51,962 nucleotides of DNA from DATLYH01 sp035575035 (GTDB lineage Bacteria > Planctomycetota > Planctomycetia > Gemmatales > Gemmataceae). Position numbers and translations under genes: made by a program. The notes under the pieces are model-generated. The model searched no databases. It saw nothing but the letters and a program-made list of their open reading frames with translations, and had not been told where the DNA came from. Each line of letters begins with the position of its first letter. The first letter of the stretch is position 1. The stretch spans positions 1 through 51,962 of the forward strand of contig DATLYH010000065.1 in assembly GCA_035575035.1 (NCBI GenBank), written 5' to 3'. Below, one piece after another: positions 31,696 through 40,217 of the stretch.

Positions 31696-34047
31696 ATGCC
31701 GGTTTCCCGTCGCAGGACCTGGGTGGTCGGTCTTTCCGGGCCTGTCCTCGCTACCGGGCTGTTTGCCGCCTACGTGCTCTTCCGGGACCGCCTGCCTCCC
31801 GGACCGCTACCGGCCACGGTTGAGCAGGTGTTGGTCTTCGCCGCCCTGGCCGCCGGCGCAGCCTGGCTCGTGGGCCGGAACACGCGCCGCCGTTACTGGA
31901 AGATCCTCCGCGAGGTTGCCGCCCAGGTCGCCGCCCTGCGGCAGCACCCGGCCACTCATCAGGTGCGAGCGCTGCCGCCGGAACTGGGACCGCTGCGACA
32001 GCAGGTCGAGGCTCTAGCCGGGTCTTACCGTCATGCCCTGGCCGAGCTTGTCGATGCCCAGCAAGCCCTGGCCCTGCTCCGCGCCTTGCAGGTCCGGGCC
32101 GACGCTGAGCGGGGACATAGCCATTCCTTCGTCCATCGCGGCGGGGCCGAGGGGAGCGTCCTCCGCCGGATGGTGGCGCGGCTGACGCCCAGTCTGCATT
32201 GGGTGGCCGCCACCCCCGCGCTCCAGCTTTTTCTCGGCCGCAGTATGAATGACCTGGTCGCCCGCTCCTTCCTTGAGTTGGTCCATCCCGAGGACGCGCC
32301 GGGCCTGGCCCGGGCTTTCCAGGAAGCGCTCCGCGATGGCGAAGGGCACAACATTATCTTCCGCCTGCGTGCCCGGGGCGAGGAGGAGCGCCATGTCCAG
32401 ATGGATGTGTTGACCCGCTACACCGACGCCGGGACGCCGCTGCACTTGCGCTGCCATTTCCTCGACATCACCGATCAGGTGCGGACCGAGCAGGAGCTGC
32501 GCCGGCGGACCGAGGAACTCTCTCAGGCAAACGCTCGGTTGCAGCAGATCAACGCCGACCTGGCCCGCCTCAAGGAGAGCTACCGCGACCTGTACCACCA
32601 AGCGCCGGTGATGTACTTCAGCCTCGATGAGCAGGGCCGGTTCGCCGCCTTCAACGAAACCCTGACGCGCTCGCTCGGCTACGAACGGAAAGAACTCTTC
32701 CGTCAGCCGTATACCCGGCTGCTGGCCCCGGACAGTTGCCAGCGCTACCTGGAGGACCCCAGCGTCTACCACCGGGCCGGCGAGGTCGAAACCCGCTGGG
32801 TCAAAAAGGACGGTACTGTGATCGATGTCTGGGTGCGCACCACGCCGATCCTCGATGCCGACGGCCGCTTCGTCCGCTCGCGCAGTGCCGCCCAGGACGT
32901 CACCGAGCGCAACCGCCTGGCCGATGCCCTGCGGACCAAGGCAGAAGAGCTGGAGCGGGCCAATGCCCAGTTGCGGCGCATCAACCAGGAGTTGGACCAG
33001 TTCACCCACGTCGTCTCGCACGATCTGAAGGAGCCGCTGCGGACCGTGCAGGCATTCAGCACTTTCCTGCGTCAGGACTACGGCCGGCAGCTCGGCCCCG
33101 AAGGGCAGGAGTACATCAACCACCTGGTGCAGGCCAGCCGCCGGCTTGGCTTATTGATCGACGACCTGCTGGCGTTGAGCCGGGCCGGCCGGACCATCCG
33201 TCCGCCGCGGGCCTTTCCCCTGGCCGATGCGGTCCGCACCGTCTGTGCCGACCTGCGCGACCTGATCCAGCGAACCGGGGCAACCGTCCGCACTGAGGGA
33301 GAGCTGCCGGTGGTGGCCGGCGACCCCGAGCGGGTGATTCAGTTGTTGGCCAACCTGGTGGGCAACGGCTTGAAGTACAACACCAGCCCCCGGCCCGAAG
33401 TGGTCATCGGCACCGTGAGCGACGGAAGCGCGAGTGATCGAGGGACCGATGATGGAGAGGTGAGGGATGGCGTTAGAGATGGTGAAGGGGCCGAAGCATC
33501 CGCTTCCGGCGACGCAGTGCCCGGTACTCCGTCTGCATCGCTTTCCCCTGACCCCTCACCCCTGACCGCTCGCCCTTCCTCCTCCGCTCACGTAACCATC
33601 TACGTGCGGGACAACGGCATCGGCATCGACCCGCAGTACCACGAGCAAATCTTCGGCATTTTCCGGCGACTGCACCACCGCGATGAGTACGAGGGCACCG
33701 GCGCCGGCTTGGCCATCTGCAAGAAAATCGTCGAATCGCACGGCGGCCGCATCTGGGTCGAGTCCCGCCCCGGCGCGGGGGCCACCTTTTACTTCACGCT
33801 GCCCCGCCCCGGTGGGACGGAGCAGCGGGATGAGGGGGCGGCACAAGAAGCAGGGGCCGCTGCGAGCAAGCCGATAAGGGCTCCCATGACGGAGCGGCGG
33901 GAGGACGGCGGGATGGGCGAAGGACAAAGTACCGGGCGCCGAGTACCGCGTACGGAGTTCGCGCCGGCGGCGTTGGCCGATACAATTTCCTCCGCTCCTC
34001 CGGTGTCTTCTGCCACCTCCTCGCCAGATCATTCGGTCTCGCCATGA
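31696..34047 (+). CDS. PAS-domain sensor histidine kinase
   Basis: The protein has 783 residues and starts at ATG 31696. Two N-terminal membrane helices (about 9-28 and 43-60) are followed by a coiled region, a PAS/PAC domain at about 160-265 (ending FLDITDQVRTEQEL), a second PAS/PAC at 295-407 (MYFSLDEQGRFAAFN...SAAQDVTER) and a coiled linker. The H-box is THVVSHDLKEPLRT (His442). The ATPase motifs are LLANLVGNGLKYN (N), VRDNGIGID (G1) and GTGAGLAI (G2). Residues 575-630, between N and G1, are a low-complexity Asp/Gly- then Ser/Pro-rich insert, and residues after 690 are also low-complexity. Its stop overlaps the start of the response regulator gene (ATGA at 34044), so the two form one system. 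The signal is unknown. Confidence 0.92.
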   Translation: MPVSRRRTWVVGLSGPVLATGLFAAYVLFRDRLPPGPLPATVEQVLVFAALAAGAAWLVGRNTRRRYWKILREVAAQVAALRQHPATHQVRALPPELGPLRQQVEALAGSYRHALAELVDAQQALALLRALQVRADAERGHSHSFVHRGGAEGSVLRRMVARLTPSLHWVAATPALQLFLGRSMNDLVARSFLELVHPEDAPGLARAFQEALRDGEGHNIIFRLRARGEEERHVQMDVLTRYTDAGTPLHLRCHFLDITDQVRTEQELRRRTEELSQANARLQQINADLARLKESYRDLYHQAPVMYFSLDEQGRFAAFNETLTRSLGYERKELFRQPYTRLLAPDSCQRYLEDPSVYHRAGEVETRWVKKDGTVIDVWVRTTPILDADGRFVRSRSAAQDVTERNRLADALRTKAEELERANAQLRRINQELDQFTHVVSHDLKEPLRTVQAFSTFLRQDYGRQLGPEGQEYINHLVQASRRLGLLIDDLLALSRAGRTIRPPRAFPLADAVRTVCADLRDLIQRTGATVRTEGELPVVAGDPERVIQLLANLVGNGLKYNTSPRPEVVIGTVSDGSASDRGTDDGEVRDGVRDGEGAEASASGDAVPGTPSASLSPDPSPLTARPSSSAHVTIYVRDNGIGIDPQYHEQIFGIFRRLHHRDEYEGTGAGLAICKKIVESHGGRIWVESRPGAGATFYFTLPRPGGTEQRDEGAAQEAGAAASKPIRAPMTERREDGGMGEGQSTGRRVPRTEFAPAALADTISSAPPVSSATSSPDHSVSP
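33457..33585. repeat. Degenerate inverted-repeat cassette inside the PAS kinase gene
   Basis: Around 33457-33490 the words GAGGTGAGGGATGG and GGTGAAGGGG occur. At 33541-33575 the mirror words CCCCTGACCCCTCACCCCTG and ACCGCTCGCCC occur. The repeat is less regular than the others but lies exactly in the low-complexity insert between the N and G1 boxes and keeps the frame. Confidence 0.4.
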
Positions 34048-35264
34048 ACTCCTCACGCCCGCTGCTGCTGGTGGTGGATGACGCGCCGGACATGGTGCTG
34101 ATCGTGCAGCGCCTGGGTAAGTGGTCCGGTCATGACGTGATCAGCCGCCCCAACGTGCCGTCTGCCTGGGAGTACCTCTGCGCTTGTGTCCGGGGAGGAA
34201 ACCCGCCCCGGCCGGACCTGGTTGTGGTGGACCTCCACCTGCCGGGGCCGAGCGGCCTGGAGTTGTGCCGCCGGCTCCGCAGCACGCCGGCTCTGGCCGG
34301 GCTGCCCGTGGCCCTGTTCGGCAGCTGGGACCGCCCTGACGACATCGCCGCCGCGCTGCAAGTCGGGGTTGATTTCGTCCTCCCTAAAGACTTGCTCAAT
34401 CAGCCCGAAGCATGGCGGGAGCGGGTCGTGGAGATTCTTCACTGGGCTGATAGCCGGTCCGACCCGATTTCGCTAAGCTGCCTACAGGGACTTTCGCCCT
34501 CCCAGCAAGCAAATCGGCTGCTCGAGGCGCTCAACCAAACCCTGCGACATCCGACTGTCCGGCGGCTGGGGCGGGAGGTAGTCCGGGCCTTGATCCGCCG
34601 GGCCGGCGAGCGCTCATCGTTCCCGGGTCTGGCCGAGTGGTCTTTGTCGGATGATCTGACCCTCGCCTGTGCCGGCTTGACCGCTTGTCCCGAGGCCGTG
34701 CAACGATTCGCCTCCATCCTGGCCGAGCAACTTGGGTGTCTGCTGGGCGCCGCTGCCTGCGAGCTGTTTCGTGTCGCTCTGCAAGATGCTCTTGCTCGCC
34801 CGATCGCTGCCGTGCCAATGAAACTCATTCACGCGATCCTGTTGGTGGAGGACAACCCAGCCGACGTCCAGATCACCCAGCGGGCGCTGCAGGAGAGCGG
34901 CGGTAAGGTGGAGTTGATCGTGGTCCGCGACGGGCAAGAGGCGATGGATTACTTGCTACGGCGGGGGGCATTCGCCGACCGGCCGGACTGGCGCAGCCCC
35001 GACCTGATCCTGCTTGACCTGAACCTGCCGCGCCTGACCGGCTTGGAAGTGCTCCGCCGCATCCGGGCCACGCCGGCGTTGCAGGTCGTGCCCGTCGTGG
35101 TACTGACCACCTCCCGGTGGGACGAGGACGTCCGGCAGGTTTACGCCGCGGGGGCCAACACCTACATCGAGAAGCCGCAAGACTTCGACCGCTTCGTCGA
35201 GATCCTCCGCATCGTCCAGACCTACTGGCTCGACATCGCCTTGCTGCCGCCGGTCGGCACGTGA
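34044..35264 (+). CDS. Response regulator with two receiver domains
   Basis: The protein has 406 residues. The start ATG 34044 overlaps the kinase stop (ATGA). Residues 5-130 form a first receiver domain (VVDDAPD pocket, phospho-acceptor Asp63 in VVVDLHLPGPSG). Residues 140-255 form a helical linker of unknown fold. Residues 259-390 form a second, Rcp1-like receiver domain that starts with Met259 (MKLIHAILLVEDNPADVQIT), with phospho-acceptor Asp325 in LILLDLNLPRLTG and the switch Thr in VVLTTSR. There is no output domain, so it probably relays phosphate or acts by protein contact. The internal Met suggests that a formerly separate Rcp1-type gene was fused. It is followed by folC with a one-base overlap. 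Confidence 0.88.
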   Translation: MNSSRPLLLVVDDAPDMVLIVQRLGKWSGHDVISRPNVPSAWEYLCACVRGGNPPRPDLVVVDLHLPGPSGLELCRRLRSTPALAGLPVALFGSWDRPDDIAAALQVGVDFVLPKDLLNQPEAWRERVVEILHWADSRSDPISLSCLQGLSPSQQANRLLEALNQTLRHPTVRRLGREVVRALIRRAGERSSFPGLAEWSLSDDLTLACAGLTACPEAVQRFASILAEQLGCLLGAAACELFRVALQDALARPIAAVPMKLIHAILLVEDNPADVQITQRALQESGGKVELIVVRDGQEAMDYLLRRGAFADRPDWRSPDLILLDLNLPRLTGLEVLRRIRATPALQVVPVVVLTTSRWDEDVRQVYAAGANTYIEKPQDFDRFVEILRIVQTYWLDIALLPPVGT

Positions 35265-36655
35265 TGGTCCCGGAGCACCGATCCCCCATGCCTTTTGCCA
35301 GCTACCAGCAGGCCCTCGACTTCTGGTTCGGCCGAGTCAACTACGAGCAACGCTCGCCCCGGGCCAGCGACCTGAAGCTGGATCAGATGCGTGATCTGCT
35401 CCGGCGGCTGGGCAATCCCCAGGATGGCCTGCGCATCGTCCACGTGGCGGGGAGCAAGGGGAAAGGCTCCACCGCGGCCATGCTGGCGGCCGTCTTGCAG
35501 CGGGCCGGCCGGCGCACCGGCCTGTTCACGTCGCCGCATCTCTGCCGGGTCGAGGAACGCATTCAGGTGGACGGGGAGTGCATCCGCCCCGAAGAATTGC
35601 TCGTCTTGTTGGAGGAAGTGCAGGCCATCCTACCCGGGCCGCCGCCGCTGGAGCCGACCTTCTTCGAGATCGCCACCGCCCTGGGCTTCCTCCACTTTGC
35701 CCGCCGGCAGGTGGAAGCGGCCGTGGTGGAAGTCGGCCTGGGCGGGCGCTTCGATTCCACCAACGTCTGTTGGCCGGTCGTGGCGGTGATTACCAGCATC
35801 AGCCTCGACCACACCCAGCAACTCGGCGACTGTCTCGCCAGCATCGCGAGGGAGAAGGCGGGCATCGTCAAGCCGGGCCGGCCGGCGGTCAGTGGGGCCA
35901 CGGCGCCCGAGGCGGCCGAGGTCATCCGCCGGACCTGCCGGGAACGGGGAGCGCCGCTCCGGGAGCTTGGCGTTGATTTCCACTATGACTACGAGCCGGG
36001 CCGGGTCGCCGGCGGGCCGGCCGGCTCCATCCGCCGCGTTGCCCCGCGCGTCCGCGTCGTGACCGACCGGCGGACCTGGCCGGCGCTGGAGCTAGGACTA
36101 CTAGGAGAGCATCAGGCAGCCAACGCCGCTGTCGCGGTCACTTGCATTGAGGTGCTGCGGGACGAGGGGTGGTCGGTTCCCGATGCGGCGGTGGCAGCGG
36201 GTTTGGCCGGGGTGCGCTGGCCGGCCCGCCTGGAGGTGGTGGGTGCCCGGCCGTTGGTAGTGCTCGACTGCGCCCACAACGTCGCCTCCGTTCAGGCCCT
36301 GGTGGAAACCTTGCAGGCATCTTTCCCGCCGGCGCGGCGTCTGCTGGTCTTTGCCGGCAGCAGCGACAAGGACCTGGCCGGCATGTTCCGTGTGCTGGCG
36401 CCGCACTTCGCCCACGCCTTCCTCACCCGCTACGCCGGCAGCGCCCGCAGCACGCCGCCGGAACGGCTGGCCGAGTTGCTCCGCGCCGGCACCGGATTGC
36501 CGTACACCGTCTGCCCCACGGCGGCAGAGGCGTGGCAGGCTGCCCGCGCGGCGGCCGGCCCAGACGACCTCATCTGCATAACCGGATCGGTGTACCTGGC
36601 CGGCGAGCTGCGCCCGCTCCTGATCGACGGGGCGGACCGAAGGGATGGTCTGTAG
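35264..36655 (+). CDS. folC: Folylpolyglutamate synthase / dihydrofolate synthase
   Basis: The product has 463 residues if it starts at ATG 35264, which shares its A with the preceding TGA (TGATG). ATG 35288 with GGAG upstream is an equally possible start and gives the more typical N-terminus MPFASYQQALDF. The enzyme adds glutamate to dihydropteroate and folates in an ATP-dependent reaction. The P-loop is GSKGKGSTA (about residues 63-71). Other Mur-ligase family features are FTSPHLCRVEERI, EVGLGGRFDSTN, SISLDHTQQLG with the metal-binding His, and LDCAHN. The length is slightly above the bacterial norm. Linkage to two-component genes looks incidental but they may share a transcript. Confidence 0.93.
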   Translation: MVPEHRSPMPFASYQQALDFWFGRVNYEQRSPRASDLKLDQMRDLLRRLGNPQDGLRIVHVAGSKGKGSTAAMLAAVLQRAGRRTGLFTSPHLCRVEERIQVDGECIRPEELLVLLEEVQAILPGPPPLEPTFFEIATALGFLHFARRQVEAAVVEVGLGGRFDSTNVCWPVVAVITSISLDHTQQLGDCLASIAREKAGIVKPGRPAVSGATAPEAAEVIRRTCRERGAPLRELGVDFHYDYEPGRVAGGPAGSIRRVAPRVRVVTDRRTWPALELGLLGEHQAANAAVAVTCIEVLRDEGWSVPDAAVAAGLAGVRWPARLEVVGARPLVVLDCAHNVASVQALVETLQASFPPARRLLVFAGSSDKDLAGMFRVLAPHFAHAFLTRYAGSARSTPPERLAELLRAGTGLPYTVCPTAAEAWQAARAAAGPDDLICITGSVYLAGELRPLLIDGADRRDGL

Positions 36656-36805
36656 CGGATCGGTGCTCTGTTCACCTTTCCATTCCTCAGACGTACCGGC
36701 CGCGGCGACCGGCGTCGATTTTCCCTGGCTAAACGGTTGCCTCTGCGGTAGCTTTTACCAGTGGAGAAGAGCTTGGTGCTTGTCTCCAAGGGTGAGGATG
36801 CTGTT

Positions 36806-38011
36806 ATGTCTGCCTCGATCGGTTTCCGTCTCCCCCGGGGCGGTGGAACCGCCCTGTTGGCTCTCGCCGTTGTGCTAGGGGTCGGCAGCGCCGGCGCCCA
36901 GCCGCCGCGCGACGGCAGCGATCTGCTCGACCAGGCCCGCCGTCTCAAGGAGGTCGCCGCCCAGAAAGTGGAGGCCGAGGTCCGCGACGCGCTCCGCCAG
37001 GCCCAGGCGCCGGCGGACCCGGCCCGGGCCGCTGCTCGGCTCCGGCAGGTGCTGGCGGCGGTCGAACAGGATACCGCTCTCAGTGCCGAGCGCCGCGCCG
37101 CGCTCCGGCAGGCGATCGAGAATCGGCTGCGTGCGCTCGGGGCAGCCGGCCAGCCGGGCGATAACGCCGGCCGCCAGATTCAGGAGATCAACCGCACGGC
37201 GGACGAGCGGGCCCGCACCCTGGAGCAGGAGCAGGTCAACCAGGGCCTGGCGGCCATCCGCAAATTGCAGAGCGAAGGCCGGTTCGCGGAAGCCAGCCGG
37301 GTGGCAGCCGACCTGGCCCGCCAGTACCCAAACAATCCCGCCGCCCAGGCCGCTGCCCGCATCAGTCCCGCGGCCGACCGGGCCGTTGACCTGCGCAACC
37401 TGCGGATCGAGCGCGAGCACCGTCTGACCGGCGCCTTCGGACAGGCGGAGGCCGCCGCGATACCGCCTGCCGGCGACATGGACTTCCCGCCCGACTGGAA
37501 GGAAAAGACCCAGCGGCGATCGAAGTTCCTGGTGAAGATGACCGACAAGGAAAGGGCCATCCTCGAAGCCCTTAATTCGCCTGTGTCGATTGTCACCAAG
37601 GGCGGCCGCTTCGAGGATGTGATCAAGGAGTTGGAGCGGATCAGCGGCCAGCCGATCCTCCTGGACCAGCCATCGCTCGATGAGGCCCAGGTCACCTACG
37701 AGACGCCGGTGAACGTGCAGCTGCGGAACGTGACCTTCCGCACCGCCCTGCGCAAGGTGCTGGCCGATCTGGGCCTAACTTACGTGGTCAAGGACCAGGC
37801 CATCCAGGTGATGACGCCGGTCCGGGCCAAGGAGTTGATGTCTGTCCGGGCCTACTACATCGGCGACCTGCTCTTTACCGCCGGCATCACCCTGCCGCCG
37901 GCATTGAGCCAGCTGCAAATGGCCCAGGCGGTGGTGCAGTTGATCGACCTGATCCAGCGGACGGTGGATCCGCCGAGCTGGCAGGTCAACGGCGGCCTGG
38001 TGTTGCCCTGA
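36806..38011 (+). CDS. Secreted protein with a secretin/TonB short N-terminal (STN)-like domain
   Basis: The protein has 401 residues from ATG 36806, chosen because GGTGAGGA lies upstream and the product then starts with a signal peptide (residues 1-32, ending SAGAQ). The frame opens 45 bases earlier but those residues precede the signal. Residues 35-215 are helical and Arg/Ala/Gln-rich, perhaps TPR-like (SEGRFAEASRVAADLARQYP). Residues 260-355 resemble an STN/secretin-N0 domain: VTKGGRFEDVIKELERISGQ, NVQLRNVTFRTALRKVLADL and GLTYVVKDQAIQV. No secretin or TonB barrel domain follows; the protein ends soon after a Leu/Gln-rich helix. A periplasmic role is likely. Partners are not visible in the neighbourhood. 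Confidence 0.65.
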   Translation: MSASIGFRLPRGGGTALLALAVVLGVGSAGAQPPRDGSDLLDQARRLKEVAAQKVEAEVRDALRQAQAPADPARAAARLRQVLAAVEQDTALSAERRAALRQAIENRLRALGAAGQPGDNAGRQIQEINRTADERARTLEQEQVNQGLAAIRKLQSEGRFAEASRVAADLARQYPNNPAAQAAARISPAADRAVDLRNLRIEREHRLTGAFGQAEAAAIPPAGDMDFPPDWKEKTQRRSKFLVKMTDKERAILEALNSPVSIVTKGGRFEDVIKELERISGQPILLDQPSLDEAQVTYETPVNVQLRNVTFRTALRKVLADLGLTYVVKDQAIQVMTPVRAKELMSVRAYYIGDLLFTAGITLPPALSQLQMAQAVVQLIDLIQRTVDPPSWQVNGGLVLP

Positions 38012-38032
38012 GCCGGTCCATCAATAGAAGAT

Positions 38033-38362
38033 ATGAGCTTCTACTTTCCCACTCCTGACGAATTGTCCCGCCACACGATATTCCCGGGCGTCACGATTGC
38101 CACCTGCGCGGCGGACAAGATGATGCTTGCGCTGGCGCGGTTGGAGCCGCACGCGGTGGTCGAGGAACATTCGCACCCGCATGAGCAGGTCGGTATGGTC
38201 GTGGAGGGGCGGGCCATTTTCATCATCGGCGGCGAGGAAAAAATATTGCAGCCGGGCGACTTCTACCGCATCCCCGGCAACGTCCGGCACAAGGTCATCG
38301 CGCTGGACCAGCCGGTCCGGGCGCTAGACATCTTCTGCCCGGTGCGCGAGGACTACCGTTAA
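38033..38362 (+). CDS. Small cupin-domain protein
   Basis: The protein has 109 residues and starts at ATG 38033, 21 bases after the STN-like gene stop. It is a single conserved barrel cupin. Motif 1 is VEEHSHPHEQVGMVVEGRAI (metal-binding His-x-His and Glu) and motif 2 is LQPGDFYRIPGNVRHKV with the second metal His. Such single-domain cupins include isomerases, dioxygenases and sugar-binding regulators, and the sequence gives no further hint. It may be co-transcribed with the upstream gene. The downstream aminotransferase gene is convergent, 38 bases away. Confidence 0.85.
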   Translation: MSFYFPTPDELSRHTIFPGVTIATCAADKMMLALARLEPHAVVEEHSHPHEQVGMVVEGRAIFIIGGEEKILQPGDFYRIPGNVRHKVIALDQPVRALDIFCPVREDYR

Positions 38363-38400
38363 GGGGCGCCCGCCCGAGGCTCGCGGCTAAACGTTTTTGG

Positions 38401-39672
38401 TCACGCCGCCCGTCTCTCCGTTCCCGATTGCAGTTCGCGGATGTACTCCGCCAGCCGGGCCAGGCCCTCGCGGAGCCGGCCGTCTTCGGTTGCGTAGCTG
38501 AGACGCACGTGGGATAGGCCGCTCGGCCCGAACGGGTTGCCCGGAGTCACCAGCACCTTCTTCGCCCGCAGCAGTCCCTCGGCAAATGCTCGCCCGTCCA
38601 GCCCCAGATGGGCGACCGACACCCAGAAGAAGAATGCCCCCGCCGGCCACGGCGGCCTCAGCCCCATCGCCCGCAGCCGTTCGAAGGCGTAGCGCCGCCG
38701 GGAGTCGAATTCGTTTCGGATCGGCTCGAACGCCTCGCCGGGCTGACGCAGCGCGGCCAGGGCGATCTGCTGGCACACGGTCGGCACAAACGGCGCTTGC
38801 AGGGCCGCAGTCAAAACACACGGCCGGATCAGATGCCGGCAGCCGGCCAGCCAACCGACTCGCGCCGAGGCCAGCGCGTGCCCCTTGCTCAAGCTGCCGA
38901 CCGTCAGCGTTCGCCGCTGCGCCCGCGGCCAGGCGCCGATACTGCCGCCGTCCCCCTCGTAGCGGTAGCGCTCGAAGACTTCGTCGCTGAGGATCAGGAC
39001 ATCGTAACGGTCGGCCCACCAGGCGATCTGTTCCAGGTCTTCGGCGGCGATGACCCCGCCCGTTGGGTTGGCCGGCGAATTGATGACCAGCAACTTCGCG
39101 CGCCCCAGCGCCCGGGCCAGCAGGTCGAGGCGGAAGCGCAGCCGGCCGTCTTCCACTTTGGTCGGGACCCAGCGCAGCCGGGCGCGGCGCTGCTGCAGGG
39201 TGAAGGAATACAGCGGCGAGACGGGATCGAAAAGGACCACGCGGTCGCCGGGGTTGAGGAAGGTGTCAAAGATGAGACTGACGGCCCCGGCGGCACCGGC
39301 GGTGACGAGCACCTCATCGGCAGGATTGACGGCGAGGCGGTTGTCGGCCAGGAGTTTGCCGGCGATGGCGGTGCGCAGATCGGGCAAGCCCCACAGCGGC
39401 GGCCAACCGCGGCGGTCGGCCGGCAACTTGGTACTCCCGCCCGGCACCAGGTCGAAGCGCGGTGCGCCGGCCGCCAGGTCGATGGCATCAGGCCCGTGGA
39501 CCTCCAGGAAGGCCGCCGCGTCGCCCAACTCCCGGCATGGGGCGGCCAGGACACGGTCGCCGTAGTAGTGGAGGAAGTCGCTGCCGCCGTCGGTCAGCCG
39601 CCGCACGGCCGGGAGCAGACCGGCGATCCCGGTGCGGATCAACAACTTCGTCAGGAACAGGGGAACGCTCAC
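38401..39672 (-). CDS. Fold-type I PLP-dependent aminotransferase (AAT I family)
   Basis: The protein has 423 residues from GTG 39672, chosen because the product then begins with SVPLFLTKLLIRTGIAGLL and the open frame further upstream is not protein-like. The ribosome binding site is poor. Recognised elements are GLPDLRTAIAGKLL, INSPANPTGGVI (substrate-binding Asn-Pro), ILSDEVFERY (Asp that contacts the pyridine N) and the PLP lysine in TVGSLSKGHALASARVGW, followed by a C-terminal small domain with HVRLSYA (carboxylate-binding Arg). The family covers aspartate, tyrosine and kynurenine aminotransferases; specificity cannot be read. It is convergent with the cupin gene. Confidence 0.87.
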   Translation of the reverse strand: MSVPLFLTKLLIRTGIAGLLPAVRRLTDGGSDFLHYYGDRVLAAPCRELGDAAAFLEVHGPDAIDLAAGAPRFDLVPGGSTKLPADRRGWPPLWGLPDLRTAIAGKLLADNRLAVNPADEVLVTAGAAGAVSLIFDTFLNPGDRVVLFDPVSPLYSFTLQQRRARLRWVPTKVEDGRLRFRLDLLARALGRAKLLVINSPANPTGGVIAAEDLEQIAWWADRYDVLILSDEVFERYRYEGDGGSIGAWPRAQRRTLTVGSLSKGHALASARVGWLAGCRHLIRPCVLTAALQAPFVPTVCQQIALAALRQPGEAFEPIRNEFDSRRRYAFERLRAMGLRPPWPAGAFFFWVSVAHLGLDGRAFAEGLLRAKKVLVTPGNPFGPSGLSHVRLSYATEDGRLREGLARLAEYIRELQSGTERRAA

Positions 39673-40217
39673 GACGGAATGCCCCGAGGTTGGAAAGCGA
39701 AACGGACACGAGGTGAGCCGCGCGGTGTCGGACGCCGGCCGACCATTGTACGCGGCCGGGCGGTTCTGTAAATTCGGAATCGGCGCGGTGATCTGGTGTT
39801 TCGTCGTGCTTGCCGGGTGCGCGCTCGCCGCCCAACGAAACGCCGGCACAATCCATTGCTTCCGAGCGGCTTCCAGCCTTCAAAAATCGCTCTTGCAATC
39901 GACCCCCGAATCCGGTAAAACCCTACCCACGCAACAATGCATGGGGGTTCTCGGAGGCCCACACCAAGCCTCCAGATCGGCGCTAAGCAAGCCGATCCTT
40001 CGCAACCATTCACCTCGCCCGCATCATCCGTCCGCCCGTGAGCCAGGCGCAGGACGGCAGCACGATTCGCTTCCAGGGTGGCCCGATCGGCTGGTCGGGG
40101 TTCCAGGGATAAGGAACGCTATCGCCACGGAACTTGAGATGTCCCGCGCTTCGGGCGCGGAGGGACCGGGGTTATTCCGGTCCCTCCCATTTTCTTTCTC
40201 GCCTTTCGGACGGCCGC
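39673..40217. other. Long intergenic region, possible plus-strand RNA
   Basis: No protein gene is supported on either strand. A good terminator in plus orientation ends the region (40158-40186) although no plus-strand gene lies upstream. The region must also hold the promoter of the minus-strand aminotransferase gene. It is less GC-rich than its neighbours around 39880-40020. A structured or small regulatory RNA on the plus strand is possible, but no known RNA family was recognised by eye. Confidence 0.35.
40158..40186 (+). terminator. Intrinsic terminator, plus orientation
   Basis: GGAGGGACCGG (40158-40168) pairs perfectly with CCGGTCCCTCC (40176-40186) around GGTTATT, followed by CATTTTCTTTCTC. 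The pyrimidine tract is only present on the plus strand. There is no annotated plus-strand gene upstream, so the transcript it ends is unknown. Confidence 0.6.
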
